Positions 31,469-40,769 of a stretch of 64,000 nucleotides of DNA are shown piece after piece. Each line of letters opens with the position of its first letter. Position 1 is the first letter of the stretch. The stretch is from Ruminococcus sp. (lineage in GTDB: Bacteria; Bacillota; Clostridia; Oscillospirales; Ruminococcaceae): NCBI GenBank assembly GCA_017397925.1, contig JAFQHO010000003.1, forward strand, positions 20,276 through 84,275, written 5' to 3'. The position numbers and the translations under genes are program-made. The notes under the pieces were generated by a model. It saw only the letters and a list, made by a program, of their open reading frames with translations, searched no databases and had not been told where the DNA came from.

Positions 31469-33556
31469 TTATTTTGCTCCTGAAATAATACCCTCAAGAA
31501 GCGTATCATTCCATTTCATTGAAGTTCTGTTGATAATACCGTATCCGTCCTCGCCCTTAGCCTTGTTGTTATCCCACACAAAGCACTTGATACCGCGTTT
31601 TTTAGCCGCTGAAATGTAGTAATTGTAGTATTCCTTTCTTACGGAATCATCTGCTATTCCCACACAGCCAAATTCTGCGATAATAAGGGGAGTTCCCTTG
31701 TCGATGAACTTTTTCTTCATAGAATCAAACTTTGCGTCAAGCTCCGATTTCTCAGACTGGCCAAAAGTTGTACTCTCACCCGAAGAAAATCTCCAGGGCG
31801 CGTAATAATGTATGGATACAATGAGGTTTTTGTCATCGGGAACAATGACATCGTTCATTGCCACTTCCTCGGCACAAGCACCGTAAGCGGATATTATAAG
31901 GCTTCTTTCGGTATTTTTTCCGCCGCTTGCACGGACAGTATCAACAAAATCCTGAACATATCTGTTTACAACAGCGCGTTCAGAAGCAGTACCGCCCATC
32001 CATTCGTTAGCACTTCCGATAGTTCTTGCCTCGTTCATACCCTCGAATATAAGCCTGTCACCGTAATCCTTGAAATAATCGGCAACCTGCTCCCAGATTT
32101 TCTTGAACTTGGCGCTATCTCCTGAATACTCGGATTCAGTGGGATTAAACCAGATATAATCATCGTGGTGCATATTGATAATGACGTACATATCATTGTC
32201 GTAGACGTAATCCACAACCTCTTTGACACGTGCAAGCCATTCCTCCTGAATGATATCGCCATCCATATGCTCGCCCCAGGTTACAGGAACGCGTATAGCG
32301 TTGAAACCTGCGTTTTTAACGGATTTAATAAGTTCCTCAGTAGTTTTCGGGTTGCCCCAAGCCATTTCTGTAGCAAGGCCTTTTTTGTCTGTATTATAGG
32401 ATTCAAGGCTGTTACCAAGGTTCCAGCCCACCTTTATATCCTTTACAATTTCAGCTGAGCTGCGGAAGCCGTATGATTCCGACTGTACGCTGTTCTGCGG
32501 CTTTTCGTCCTTGATAACGGGAACTGCTGCCGATGAAGAACCGCCAAGACTGTATTTAATTGTAACTGAATCCAGGGTTGCCTCTGTCTGTTCACTCCAC
32601 CAGTAGCCCAACACCAGTTCACCATCCTCTGAAACATAATTTTTCGCCTGGGGTTCGACAATCCAGGTAAGGGAAATATCAGAGCTGTCTGTAAATTCTG
32701 CCACATCTGCCGACATATACTCGCCTTTTGAGGAATTATAGCCGAATGCGCCTGTAAATTTGCCAAATCCTCCGCCTGAGCTTATATTATAAGTCACCGA
32801 CTGCGGAACTGCACCCTCAGGAAGCATATCAAGGGGAACGCGTATAGTATTGTCCTCAGCACTGTATGCAACGCTTTTTCCCACTTCCACATCAACAGTG
32901 CCGTCGCAGGGAATGTCAACTGTACGTGTGATATTGCATATTACATTTTCAACAAGCAGACCTGAGGAACCGCCCCACCAGTAGCCGAACATAACATCAC
33001 CCTCAGGAGTAATGTAATCTTTGATTTCCTCAGGAACAGTCCAGGTAATTTCGCCGTATGTACCTTCTGTCGGGGCGTAAAAATCAGGTGTCTGATACCA
33101 GTTTTCATTTTTCACACCGGGACAGCCTTCACTTACATCAAGACCGCAACCGCCCTTGAATTGTCCTATATTGTAACCATCGGAAGAATAAATTACGAAT
33201 GTAAAGGAATTGATTTTGTCACCCTCACTGATGAAATCGGCAAGGGGGATTTTAACAGTATTGCTGCCGTGTTCCATGCCTATAGAAACATCAATATTCT
33301 GCTGTATACCGAGGTTTGCAGTCACAGTCTCAACAGGGCTTATATGCTCTGTCGGTGCATCTGTAGGCGCTTCTGTAGGTGTATTCGCGGGAATTTCGTT
33401 TTTTTCAGCGGCAGTAGGCTGTTCTGTTTTCCCATTTTTCTCATCAGAGGGAACAAGCTCCGGATTATCGGCTTTTTCGGGAATCAGCTTTCCGCTGAAA
33501 GTAGCCACAGCTGCAAGAATCAGCGCGGACAATATAACCGCTAACTTTCTTTTCAT
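31469..33556 (-). CDS. Secreted GH5 endoglucanase with two N-terminal accessory modules
   Basis: 695 residues. The signal peptide or anchor is residues 1-24, with no lipobox, followed by a Thr/Pro/Glu linker (TPTEAPTDAPTEH). Two related about 105-residue beta-rich modules follow, each ending in a GYWW motif (around residues 193 and 320), probably carbohydrate-binding modules. The catalytic GH5 domain (about 375-693) starts with KVGWNLGNSLESY, typical of subfamily GH5_4. The acid/base Glu is in FEGMNEAR (about 507) and the nucleophile Glu in LIIAEFGCVG (about 625); HHDD and HYYAPW match. It should hydrolyse beta-1,4-glucans such as cellulose or xyloglucan outside the cell. There is no dockerin, so it is not attached to a cellulosome through one. 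Confidence 0.9.
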   Translation of the reverse strand: MKRKLAVILSALILAAVATFSGKLIPEKADNPELVPSDEKNGKTEQPTAAEKNEIPANTPTEAPTDAPTEHISPVETVTANLGIQQNIDVSIGMEHGSNTVKIPLADFISEGDKINSFTFVIYSSDGYNIGQFKGGCGLDVSEGCPGVKNENWYQTPDFYAPTEGTYGEITWTVPEEIKDYITPEGDVMFGYWWGGSSGLLVENVICNITRTVDIPCDGTVDVEVGKSVAYSAEDNTIRVPLDMLPEGAVPQSVTYNISSGGGFGKFTGAFGYNSSKGEYMSADVAEFTDSSDISLTWIVEPQAKNYVSEDGELVLGYWWSEQTEATLDSVTIKYSLGGSSSAAVPVIKDEKPQNSVQSESYGFRSSAEIVKDIKVGWNLGNSLESYNTDKKGLATEMAWGNPKTTEELIKSVKNAGFNAIRVPVTWGEHMDGDIIQEEWLARVKEVVDYVYDNDMYVIINMHHDDYIWFNPTESEYSGDSAKFKKIWEQVADYFKDYGDRLIFEGMNEARTIGSANEWMGGTASERAVVNRYVQDFVDTVRASGGKNTERSLIISAYGACAEEVAMNDVIVPDDKNLIVSIHYYAPWRFSSGESTTFGQSEKSELDAKFDSMKKKFIDKGTPLIIAEFGCVGIADDSVRKEYYNYYISAAKKRGIKCFVWDNNKAKGEDGYGIINRTSMKWNDTLLEGIISGAK

Positions 33557-33792
33557 TGTTTACATCCTTTTCTAAACGCAGATACAATATTCCGATGTCA
33601 TCTTTATTGTTATCATACGATTATTTAAATTGCAAAGTCATCCTGCATAAAGCAATATACAAGCTGATTATAGCATATTTTCGCCAATATTGCAACTATT
33701 AGAGGCATTTTTGAATTGCAAATAATTTATGAACAGATTAATTTTTTCAAGTATAATATATATCAAAGCTGATTTATATAAATATGTTATAA

Positions 33793-33821
33793 TTGACTTT
33801 TCTCAAAATTTAGTGTATACT
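33793..33821 (+). promoter_or_regulatory. Promoter for the D,D-carboxypeptidase gene
   Basis: TTGACT (33793-33798), 17-base spacer, TATACT (33816-33821). The rest of the 33557-33850 space is AT-rich and shows no gene. Confidence 0.8.
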
Positions 33822-33850
33822 ATATGTATAGGGTTTGAAGGAGTTGTCTG

Positions 33851-34876
33851 ATGAGAAAATTATTAATTTGTATAACCGCCTGTTTCCTTGTTCTTCTTAC
33901 AGGATGCAGTAAAAAGGATGAAAAGCACTGTAAGGGAAAAGGGTTGCTTTATGGCGGATTTATGACATATTTCCTCTACGGCGGTGAAGCTGATGCTCCT
34001 GCTGTAACTACGGCAGTAACTACAACCGCCACCACTAAGGCAACAACAGTGCAGACTACTGCAATTGTGACAGAACCGCCTACAGAGCCTCCTGTAAGGT
34101 ATTATACATCGGCAGCGGTATACGCTCCTGATACTGATAATATAATTTTTCATGACAAAATACACGAATCTGTTTCCCCTGCAAGTATGGCAAAGATTAT
34201 GACAGCCTGTGTAGCGTTGAAATATATTCCCACTGATACAGTATTCACTGTAGGAACGGAACAGGCACTTGTCAGCCCCTACTCCAGTATGTGCTATATA
34301 GCCCCGGGACAGCAGTTCACACTGTATGACTTACTCACAGGACTGCTTCTTTCATCGGGCAATGACGCGGCGTATACAATTGCCGTAAATACTGCAAGGA
34401 TTGAATCGGGGAACAGCGTTATGTCAGATTATGAAGCTGTGGAATACTTCTGCGGACTTATGAACAGCCTTGCTGCTGAGCTGAATATGACAAACAGCCA
34501 TTTTTCAACTCCCGACGGCTGGGATCACCATCAGCAGCTGACTACGGTATACGATTTATTGAAACTTACACGCCATTCTATGGAATATAAGGAAATAAGG
34601 GAAATAACTGCAACTGCGGAAAAAAATGTAACCGCACTGACAGGACAAACTTTCAACTGGAAGAACTCAAACCGCCTGCTCCACGAAAATGACACTTACT
34701 ACTGTCCTTACGCTATCGGCACAAAGACAGGCTCAACGGTCAACGCAGGAAATTGCCTTATATCGCAGTTCTACATAAACGCCACCAATTATATAATCAT
34801 CGTTACGGGCTGCCCCACAGATGAAAGCCGATTTGAGGAAACGCTGAAATTGTTTGACGAATTCTGTATGAAATAG
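33851..34876 (+). CDS. D-alanyl-D-alanine carboxypeptidase (peptidase S11), lipoprotein
   Basis: 341 residues. A lipoprotein signal peptide with lipobox LTGC is followed by a Thr-rich linker (about residues 50-75), then the S11 catalytic domain. The three penicillin-binding motifs are seen: SPASMAKIM (SxxK), LSSGNDAA (SxN as S-G-N) and GTKTGSTVNAG (KTG). It trims the terminal D-Ala from peptidoglycan stem peptides. Most relatives are soluble or end in an amphipathic helix; here attachment is through the N-terminal lipid instead. GGAG precedes the start, and a strong terminator follows. Confidence 0.92.
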   Translation: MRKLLICITACFLVLLTGCSKKDEKHCKGKGLLYGGFMTYFLYGGEADAPAVTTAVTTTATTKATTVQTTAIVTEPPTEPPVRYYTSAAVYAPDTDNIIFHDKIHESVSPASMAKIMTACVALKYIPTDTVFTVGTEQALVSPYSSMCYIAPGQQFTLYDLLTGLLLSSGNDAAYTIAVNTARIESGNSVMSDYEAVEYFCGLMNSLAAELNMTNSHFSTPDGWDHHQQLTTVYDLLKLTRHSMEYKEIREITATAEKNVTALTGQTFNWKNSNRLLHENDTYYCPYAIGTKTGSTVNAGNCLISQFYINATNYIIIVTGCPTDESRFEETLKLFDEFCMK

Positions 34877-34889
34877 AATAGCTCCCCTA

Positions 34890-34918
34890 TGCCGCACTTT
34901 ATTGTGCGGCAATTTTTT
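34890..34918 (+). terminator. Terminator after the D,D-carboxypeptidase
   Basis: TGCCGCAC / GTGCGGCA arms followed by ATTTTTT. Confidence 0.9.
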
Positions 34919-34938
34919 GAAATTTTTTCAGAAAATGC

Positions 34939-34967
34939 GTGACAAATACGGAAAAATGTGGTATAAT
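34939..34967 (+). promoter_or_regulatory. Promoter for metG
   Basis: GTGACA (34939-34944), 17-base spacer, TATAAT (34962-34967). The leader is only about 45 nt, too short for a T-box. Confidence 0.75.
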
Positions 34968-35019
34968 AAAAATACTGATTTCATTCGTCAGCAAATATAT
35001 CCGAAATGGAGCGATTTTT

Positions 35020-37005
35020 ATGTCAAAGAAACCCTTTTACATTACCACACCTATTTATTACCCCTCAGGTAATCCACATATCGGTCACAGCTACACAACA
35101 GTAGCCTGCGACTCTATTGCACGTTTCAAGCGAATGCAGGGCTATGATGTAATGTTCCTCACAGGTACAGATGAACACGGCCTTAAAATAGAGCAGAAAG
35201 CCGCTGAACAGGGCGTTACTCCCAAGGAGTACGTTGATGTTATCGTTGACAAATTCAAGAATCTCTGGCAATATATGAATATTTCCTATGACAGATATAT
35301 CCGTACAACCGACGACTATCACGTAGAATCCGTGCAGAAGATTTTTAAGGCACTCTACGATAAGGGATACATCTACAAGGGCGAATATTCGGGAAAATAC
35401 TGCACTCCCTGCGAAAGCTTCTGGACAGATTCACAGCTTGACGAAAACGGCTGCTGCCCTGAGTGTCACAGACCTGTTAAATTCGCCAAGGAGGAGGCAT
35501 ACTTCTTCAAGATGTCACCATTTGCAGAGCGTATTGAGAAACTTCTCCTTGAAACAGACTACCTCCGCCCAAAGACAAGAGCAATTGAGCTTGTAAACAA
35601 CTTCATCAAGCCGGGTCTGGAGGATTTGTGCGTATCACGTACTACATTCAAGTGGGGCGTTCCCGTTTCATTTGACGACAAGCACGTTGTTTATGTATGG
35701 ATTGACGCACTTTCCAACTATATCACAGCTCTCGGCTATATGAACGACAAGTATGACGATTTCGAAAAATACTGGAGCGCTGATGTTCATATGGTTGCAA
35801 AGGATATTATGCGATTCCACGCTATTATCTGGCCTGCAATGCTTATGGCCCTTGACCTGCCACTCCCTAAGCACCTTGCAGTACACGGCTACATCACAAT
35901 GCAGAGCAAGGGCGGCGAAAGCGTTAAGATGTCAAAATCTCTCGGCAACGTAGTTGACCCATTTGTACTTGGTGAGCGTTACGGCTGTGATGCTATCAGA
36001 TACCACATTCTCCGTGAAATGGCTCTCGGTGCTGACAGCCTTTTCTCCAACGAGATTATGATAAACCGTATCAACTCCGACCTTGCCAACGGCTTCGGAA
36101 ACCTTGTTTCACGTACCGTTGCAATGGCTGACAAGTATTTCGGCGGAACTCTCCCCTCTGACCGTCAGGCTGACGCCCTCGACGATGATTTCAAGAACGT
36201 AGTTCTGGGAGCTGTTTCAGCTGTTGAGGCTGCTATGGACGAAACTAAGATAAAGCAGGCTCTTGAAGAAATATTCAAGGCTGTTGACCGTGCTAACAAG
36301 TACATCGACGAAACTGAACCGTGGAAGCTTGGCAAGGACGAGTCCGCAAAGGGCAGACTTGCAACAGTTCTGTACAATCTCCTTGACGGTATCAGAATTA
36401 TATCAACTCTCCTTAGCCCATTTATGCCTGCAACTATGCCTGAGGTATGGAAGCAGATCGGCGCAGCTGAGGCTGACGTTGCTTATGATAAGCTGTCTGT
36501 ATTTGGTGTCCTTCCTGAAAATGTCACTGTATGTAAAGGTGCAATTCTGTTCCCAAGAATTGACGTTGAAAAGGAAATTGACGAGCTTAACTCTATTATT
36601 CAGAAGAATATGGAGTCAGCTCAGGCTAACCTTTCCGCTGAGGAAAAGGGCGAGGCAGCTATGGAAATTCCCGAGCTTGCTGAGGAAATCACAATTGATG
36701 ATTTTGCAAAGGTTGAGCTGAGATGCGCTAAAATCCTCTCCGCTGAAAAGGTTAAGAAGTCCGATAAGCTGCTCTGTTTACAGCTTGACGACGGTATGGG
36801 CGGCAGACAGGTTGTTTCGGGTATTGCTGAATACTACACTCCCGAAGAACTTGTTGGAAAGAAAATCCAGCTTGTGGCTAATCTCAAGCCTGTAAAACTC
36901 CGCGGTGTTGAAAGCTGTGGTATGATTTGCGCTTCCGATACTCCCGACGGTGTAAAGGTGCTGTTCCTTGATGACAGTATTCCTTGCGGTGCGAAGATAA
37001 GATAA
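35020..37005 (+). CDS. metG: Methionyl-tRNA synthetase
   Basis: 661 residues. It charges tRNA-Met. HIGH motif (PHIGHSYTT, about residue 20), a CxxC...CxxC zinc insertion (CTPCESFW ... CCPECH, about 128-147), KMSKS (VKMSKSLGN, about 304-309), the anticodon-binding helical domain, and a C-terminal tRNA-binding OB domain (VELRCAKILSAEKVKKSDKL). This is the MetG1-like form with a fused dimerising tail. The start at 35020 has TGGAG upstream; longer frame readings enter the promoter. Confidence 0.97.
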   Translation: MSKKPFYITTPIYYPSGNPHIGHSYTTVACDSIARFKRMQGYDVMFLTGTDEHGLKIEQKAAEQGVTPKEYVDVIVDKFKNLWQYMNISYDRYIRTTDDYHVESVQKIFKALYDKGYIYKGEYSGKYCTPCESFWTDSQLDENGCCPECHRPVKFAKEEAYFFKMSPFAERIEKLLLETDYLRPKTRAIELVNNFIKPGLEDLCVSRTTFKWGVPVSFDDKHVVYVWIDALSNYITALGYMNDKYDDFEKYWSADVHMVAKDIMRFHAIIWPAMLMALDLPLPKHLAVHGYITMQSKGGESVKMSKSLGNVVDPFVLGERYGCDAIRYHILREMALGADSLFSNEIMINRINSDLANGFGNLVSRTVAMADKYFGGTLPSDRQADALDDDFKNVVLGAVSAVEAAMDETKIKQALEEIFKAVDRANKYIDETEPWKLGKDESAKGRLATVLYNLLDGIRIISTLLSPFMPATMPEVWKQIGAAEADVAYDKLSVFGVLPENVTVCKGAILFPRIDVEKEIDELNSIIQKNMESAQANLSAEEKGEAAMEIPELAEEITIDDFAKVELRCAKILSAEKVKKSDKLLCLQLDDGMGGRQVVSGIAEYYTPEELVGKKIQLVANLKPVKLRGVESCGMICASDTPDGVKVLFLDDSIPCGAKIR

Positions 37006-37020
37006 ATTGAATCTGAATAT

Positions 37021-37043
37021 TGTGGGCGGATAATCTCCGCCCA
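37021..37043. repeat. GGGCGGATA-type palindrome
   Basis: TGGGCGGA / TCCGCCCA arms with a TAATC loop, 16 bases after metG. A T-run is missing, so its value as a terminator is doubtful. It belongs with the related palindromes at 3584, 13019 and 38992. Confidence 0.6.
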
Positions 37044-37096
37044 TATCTGTAAGGCGAAATTCAGATATTTCGACAAAATGTCACGAGGAGATTTAT

Positions 37097-37720
37097 ATGA
37101 AAGAATTCATAGAAAAGGTTTTAACTATATTAATTTTTGTTGGAATAGCTATTTATCTTTTAGGTACAGCTATTTTTGATATGACAAACAAAGAGAATAT
37201 GAGTACAGTAAATATTGATATAGCAACAGAAGTTTTTGAAGTTGACCACGCTATAAACAGCAAACTGATAAACAAATTAACTTTTATGAAGCGAACACAT
37301 CACTACTATATCGGAATAAACGAGGATACTGATGAAGCATACATAATAAAAGCACCTGAGAAATGGTTTAAAGAAAATTTCAATTCAGACTGTAAATCTA
37401 TTAACACAAATGGTCTTGAAATAACCGCGCTGGCAAAACTGTTGTCAGAATCCAATTCACAAGAGTTAATCTCGTATTTGTCACAAACAGAAGGACTTAC
37501 ATATCCTATTGGAATGACCGCATATCTGGATATAGAATATAAGAAGATAATAATCACAAAATTCATACTTTTTGCAGTAATGCTGTTTCTGTTTATTTCA
37601 ATTTTTCTGTTTTTTAAATATCCTGAAAAAATAAAAATACCTCTACAAATTTTAGGAATCATCTTGGTTGTAATGATGATCATATGGGCACTTGCTTTTA
37701 TATACATTTTAGTCATATAA
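37097..37720 (+). CDS. Membrane protein of unknown function
   Basis: 207 residues. One membrane helix at residues about 8-30, an about 110-residue soluble domain (with IGINEDTDEAYIIKAPEKWF) that should lie outside the cytoplasm, then two helices near the C-terminus (about 150-172 and 180-205). GAGGAG precedes the ATG. No family recognised. The base composition is AT-richer than in metG, as for other accessory genes here. Confidence 0.65.
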   Translation: MKEFIEKVLTILIFVGIAIYLLGTAIFDMTNKENMSTVNIDIATEVFEVDHAINSKLINKLTFMKRTHHYYIGINEDTDEAYIIKAPEKWFKENFNSDCKSINTNGLEITALAKLLSESNSQELISYLSQTEGLTYPIGMTAYLDIEYKKIIITKFILFAVMLFLFISIFLFFKYPEKIKIPLQILGIILVVMMIIWALAFIYILVI

Positions 37721-37803
37721 GGTGAATATTATTGAAGCAGTAACTGCAAGAAAAATTACAAGCTCACAACCTTACGAAAATAAGATAAAATAAGATTTTT
37801 CAA

Positions 37804-37838
37804 TGGGCTGATGTCGTTATGATGTCAGCCTTATTTTT
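37804..37838 (+). terminator. Probable terminator after the 37097 gene
   Basis: GGCTGA / TCAGCC arms around TGTCGTTATGATG, followed by TTATTTTTAT. Confidence 0.55.
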
Positions 37839-37855
37839 ATCTGTCACCAACATAC

Positions 37856-37930
37856 CCCTTCACTATAGGGCAAAAATCGCCCTTTTTTCAACCAAAAATG
37901 GTTGATTATTGAAAAATAATTTTTATTTTC
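37856..37930 (-). repeat. Dispersed two-hairpin repeat, copy B
   Basis: Reverse-complement match to 3705-3787, nearly identical over about 62 bases, with CAACCAAAAATGGTTG and GGGCAAAAATCGCCC hairpins. The remaining 37931-38122 is AT-rich with no gene visible, except for partial further similarity to the flank of copy A (AACAGG, TTGTTATAT). Confidence 0.75.
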
Positions 37931-38122
37931 TACTTTTTCACTATTTTTCAACAGGGTATTTTATGGAAATTACATAAGATTTGTTGTTATATATTTTCGT
38001 GCATTTAGCTAATTGTTAAAGCTTAAAATTCACAATTATGACATATGAATACGTTTTTTCGATCGTAAATTAAATTTTTTCAGCTTACCTTTTAATGTCA
38101 GCTTTTATTTTTCTGAAAATAA

Positions 38123-38151
38123 TTGCAATTATATGTAAAATATAGTATAAT
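38123..38151 (+). promoter_or_regulatory. Promoter for the CPBP protease gene
   Basis: TTGCAA (38123-38128), 17-base spacer, TATAAT (38146-38151). Confidence 0.8.
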
Positions 38152-38195
38152 AGTTGCAAGGAACAGGGTATAAATTTCTTACAAGGAGAAGAAAT

Positions 38196-38858
38196 ATGAC
38201 AAAGAAAAAGAAAATGAAAGTATTAATAATCTATTCCATTATATTTTACGCTTTATGGGCGGTTATGGAATTAATTTTCAAAAATGCTATTGACAACGCA
38301 TTAAAAAATGAAGTTATAACAGAATTTCTGAAAGAAGTTGTTATAAAAAATCTTCTGTGGACAATACCTGCAATTGCACTTATAAAATATTTCAAAGATG
38401 ATGTGTACATACCCTTAAAAGAAATGTTTTCAACTAAGGTAAATGTTCTGAAATATCTGCCGATTTTTATTATTTTTACAATTTTTTTACTGTGCAATTC
38501 TTTTGTTCTGAACGGAAAAATTACCATATCGGAAAGTATCGGTATAGATGATATAATAATTTTCATATCTGTGGGATTGACCGAAGAAATTGTATTCCGT
38601 GGTTTGCTTCTTAACGTAACATTCCGTGAAGATAAAAAATGGCAGGCTGTATTGATAAATTCCCTTATGTTCCTTGCAATTCATTTCCCAATATGGATAC
38701 ACAACGGAATATTCATTACTGCTTTTACAGGTTTTAGCTTTGTACCAATTATAATATTGAGCATTATTTTCAGTTGGAGTTTTATCAAAAGCAGAAATAT
38801 TCTTGTACCTATTGCATTACATACGTACTGGGATTTGCTGCTTACAATGATTTCTTAA
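38196..38858 (+). CDS. CPBP-family intramembrane metalloprotease
   Basis: 220 residues, six to eight membrane helices. The CPBP/Abi motifs are intact: GLTEEIVFRG (E130, E131, R135), LAIHFPIW (His about 164) and HTYWD (His about 209). Members process prenylated proteins in eukaryotes and in bacteria often give self-immunity to bacteriocins or process membrane peptides; the substrate here is unknown. AAGGAG precedes ATG 38196. No bacteriocin gene is visible nearby. Confidence 0.88.
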   Translation: MTKKKKMKVLIIYSIIFYALWAVMELIFKNAIDNALKNEVITEFLKEVVIKNLLWTIPAIALIKYFKDDVYIPLKEMFSTKVNVLKYLPIFIIFTIFLLCNSFVLNGKITISESIGIDDIIIFISVGLTEEIVFRGLLLNVTFREDKKWQAVLINSLMFLAIHFPIWIHNGIFITAFTGFSFVPIIILSIIFSWSFIKSRNILVPIALHTYWDLLLTMIS

Positions 38859-39192
38859 ACAACGGTGATTACAGGCGAGAAATGCTTTCCCCAAAAAACA
38901 GACACTTAAAATCATTACACATTATAAAAGGCGGCAAAAATCAATTTGCCGCCCGAGATTGTCGAAAAACCTGAATTTCGTTCCGAAATTGCGGGCGGAT
39001 AATATACGCACCTACACAATATACCAACCGAACACATAGCTAATGGCTAAAAGCTAATAGCTAACGGCTCATTTAATAATTACGCATTATGAATTACGAA
39101 TTACGCATTATCAAAAACTGTCCGCCAGTGGCGTACAAGCGTATTCACCAAAAAAACAGTTTAAGGGGTTTTATTTTCTGCATTTCTGCCAA
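38859..39192. repeat. Repeat-rich non-coding spacer
   Basis: This space holds a hairpin GGCGGCAAA / TTTGCCGCC (38930-38953), the block AAAACCTGAATTTCGTTC (from about 38957) shared with 53465, a GGGCGGATAATAT block with one degraded arm (38992-39012), and short direct repeats of AGCTAATGGCTAA type and AATTACGCATTATGAATTACG type (39035-39112). No open reading frame with coding character is seen. Confidence 0.6.
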
Positions 39193-39221
39193 TTGATTTT
39201 TGGCATATTTTATTATATAAT
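39193..39221 (+). promoter_or_regulatory. Promoter for aspartokinase
   Basis: TTGATT (39193-39198), 17-base spacer, TATAAT (39216-39221). The leader is about 45 nt, so no lysine riboswitch is present. Confidence 0.7.
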
Positions 39222-39271
39222 ATAGTAAGTATGATAGAAAAATAACAATAATATGAAAGTGGGTATTTCCT

Positions 39272-40606
39272 ATGGCTAATAAAGTTGTAAAATTCGGTGG
39301 AAGCTCTCTTGCAGACGCTAATCAGTTCCGCAAGGTTGCTGATATTATAAAATCCGATGACAAGCGCAGATACGTTGTTCCCTCTGCTCCCGGAAAGCGT
39401 TTTTCCGATGATATCAAGGTAACTGATATGCTGTACAAGTGCTGTGAGCTTGCCGGCAGCGGCATTGACTTCACTGACGATTTCCAGATTATCAAGGACC
39501 GCTATAATGGCATTATTTCTGACCTTGGTGTTGATATCAGCCTTGATGCTGATTTCGATATCATCGTAAATGAGCTGAAAGCCCGTCCTGCAAAGGACTA
39601 CGCTGCAAGCCGCGGCGAGTACCTCAACGGTAAGGTTTTAGCTGCTTACCTCGGCTTCAATTTCGTTGACGCTGCTGATGTTATCGTTTTCGATACAAAG
39701 GGACAGCTTCTCCTTGACGATACTGTAAAGGCTGTAAAGGCTCAGCTTAAAGATCTCGACAACGCTGTAATCCCAGGTTTCTACGGACGTACAACAGAAG
39801 GCGTTATCAAGACATTCTCCAGAGGCGGCTCTGATGTTACAGGTTCTATTATCGCTAACGCTGTAAATGCTGAGATTTACGAGAACTGGACTGATGTTTC
39901 AGGTTTCCTCGTTGCTGACCCCAGAATTGTTGAAAATCCTGAGGCTATCGAGACTATCACATACCGTGAGCTTCGTGAGCTTGCTTATATGGGCGCTTCT
40001 GTTCTCCACGAGGACGCTATTTTCCCTGTTCGTTCCGCAGGTATTCCAATCAATATCCGCAACACAAACAGACCTCAGGACGCAGGTACTATGATTGTTT
40101 CCAACGACTATGATTTCAGCCGTGAAAGCCTTGGTCACACAATCACCGGTATCGCAGGCAAGAAGGGATTCAGCACTATCAACATCGAAAAAGCTATGAT
40201 GAACAACGAGCTTGGTTTCGGTATGAAGGTTCTCAACGTGCTTTATCAGAACGGTATCTCCTTTGAGCATATGCCCTCTGGTATTGACACTATGAGCATC
40301 ACTGTTGACAGCGCTAAGCTGGAGCCTGTTCGTGAAAAAGTGCTTGCTGAAATCCGCCGCGAGGTTAATCCCGACCACCTTGAAATCGAGGACGGTATCG
40401 CAATTCTCGCAGTTGTGGGCAGACGTATGAAGAATACTCGCGGTACTGTTGCAAGAGTTTTCGCTGCTATGGCTCACGCTCGTATCAATGTTAAACTCAT
40501 TGACCAGGGTTCATCTGAGCTTAATGTTATCATCGGTGTAAGCGAAAATGACCTCCCCGAAGCTATCAGACGTATCTACGATATGTTTATTAATTCTGAG
40601 AAGTAA
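39272..40606 (+). CDS. lysC: Aspartate kinase
   Basis: 444 residues. It phosphorylates aspartate at the entry to lysine, threonine, methionine and diaminopimelate synthesis. N-terminal KVVKFGGSSLAD (ATP/substrate site), FSRGGSDVTGSIIANAV and ENWTDVSGFLVADPRI mark the kinase domain; two ACT domains fill the region after about residue 300 (GFSTINIEKAMMNNELGFGM, then ILAVVGRRMKNTRG) and suggest feedback control by an amino acid. The ribosome site is weak (AAAGTGGGT). It is a single-gene unit with its own promoter and terminator. Confidence 0.94.
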   Translation: MANKVVKFGGSSLADANQFRKVADIIKSDDKRRYVVPSAPGKRFSDDIKVTDMLYKCCELAGSGIDFTDDFQIIKDRYNGIISDLGVDISLDADFDIIVNELKARPAKDYAASRGEYLNGKVLAAYLGFNFVDAADVIVFDTKGQLLLDDTVKAVKAQLKDLDNAVIPGFYGRTTEGVIKTFSRGGSDVTGSIIANAVNAEIYENWTDVSGFLVADPRIVENPEAIETITYRELRELAYMGASVLHEDAIFPVRSAGIPINIRNTNRPQDAGTMIVSNDYDFSRESLGHTITGIAGKKGFSTINIEKAMMNNELGFGMKVLNVLYQNGISFEHMPSGIDTMSITVDSAKLEPVREKVLAEIRREVNPDHLEIEDGIAILAVVGRRMKNTRGTVARVFAAMAHARINVKLIDQGSSELNVIIGVSENDLPEAIRRIYDMFINSEK

Positions 40607-40617
40607 ATATTATAATT

Positions 40618-40655
40618 ATTCCGCACAGATTTTTTGAGTCTGTGCGGATTTTTTA
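40618..40655 (+). terminator. Terminator after lysC (30-bp duplicated terminator, copy 1)
   Basis: CCGCACAGA / TCTGTGCGG arms around TTTTTTGAG and then ATTTTTTATT. The 30 bases 40618-40647 are identical to 42235-42264. Confidence 0.92.
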
Positions 40656-40687
40656 TTAATGGATTAGTATTATTTGCAATAAATATA

Positions 40688-40716
40688 TTGACAATCACGC
40701 GACAATATGATATCAT
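40688..40716 (+). promoter_or_regulatory. Promoter for the LRR-dockerin gene at 40770
   Basis: TTGACA (40688-40693), 17-base spacer, TATCAT (40711-40716). Confidence 0.8.
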
Positions 40717-40769
40717 ATTAATAAAGATATGCAGTTTTTTGCATAATAATTCAAAGGGGGAAATCTACT

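Noticed and set aside
34968-35019. T-box or SAM riboswitch before metG
   Set aside because: The leader is only about 45 nt and lacks the conserved T-box sequence.
38196-38858. Bacteriocin immunity cassette around the CPBP protease
   Set aside because: No small double-glycine or leader-peptide gene, modification enzyme or dedicated exporter is next to it.
39222-39271. Lysine riboswitch before lysC
   Set aside because: About 45 nt of leader is far too short for the lysine riboswitch.
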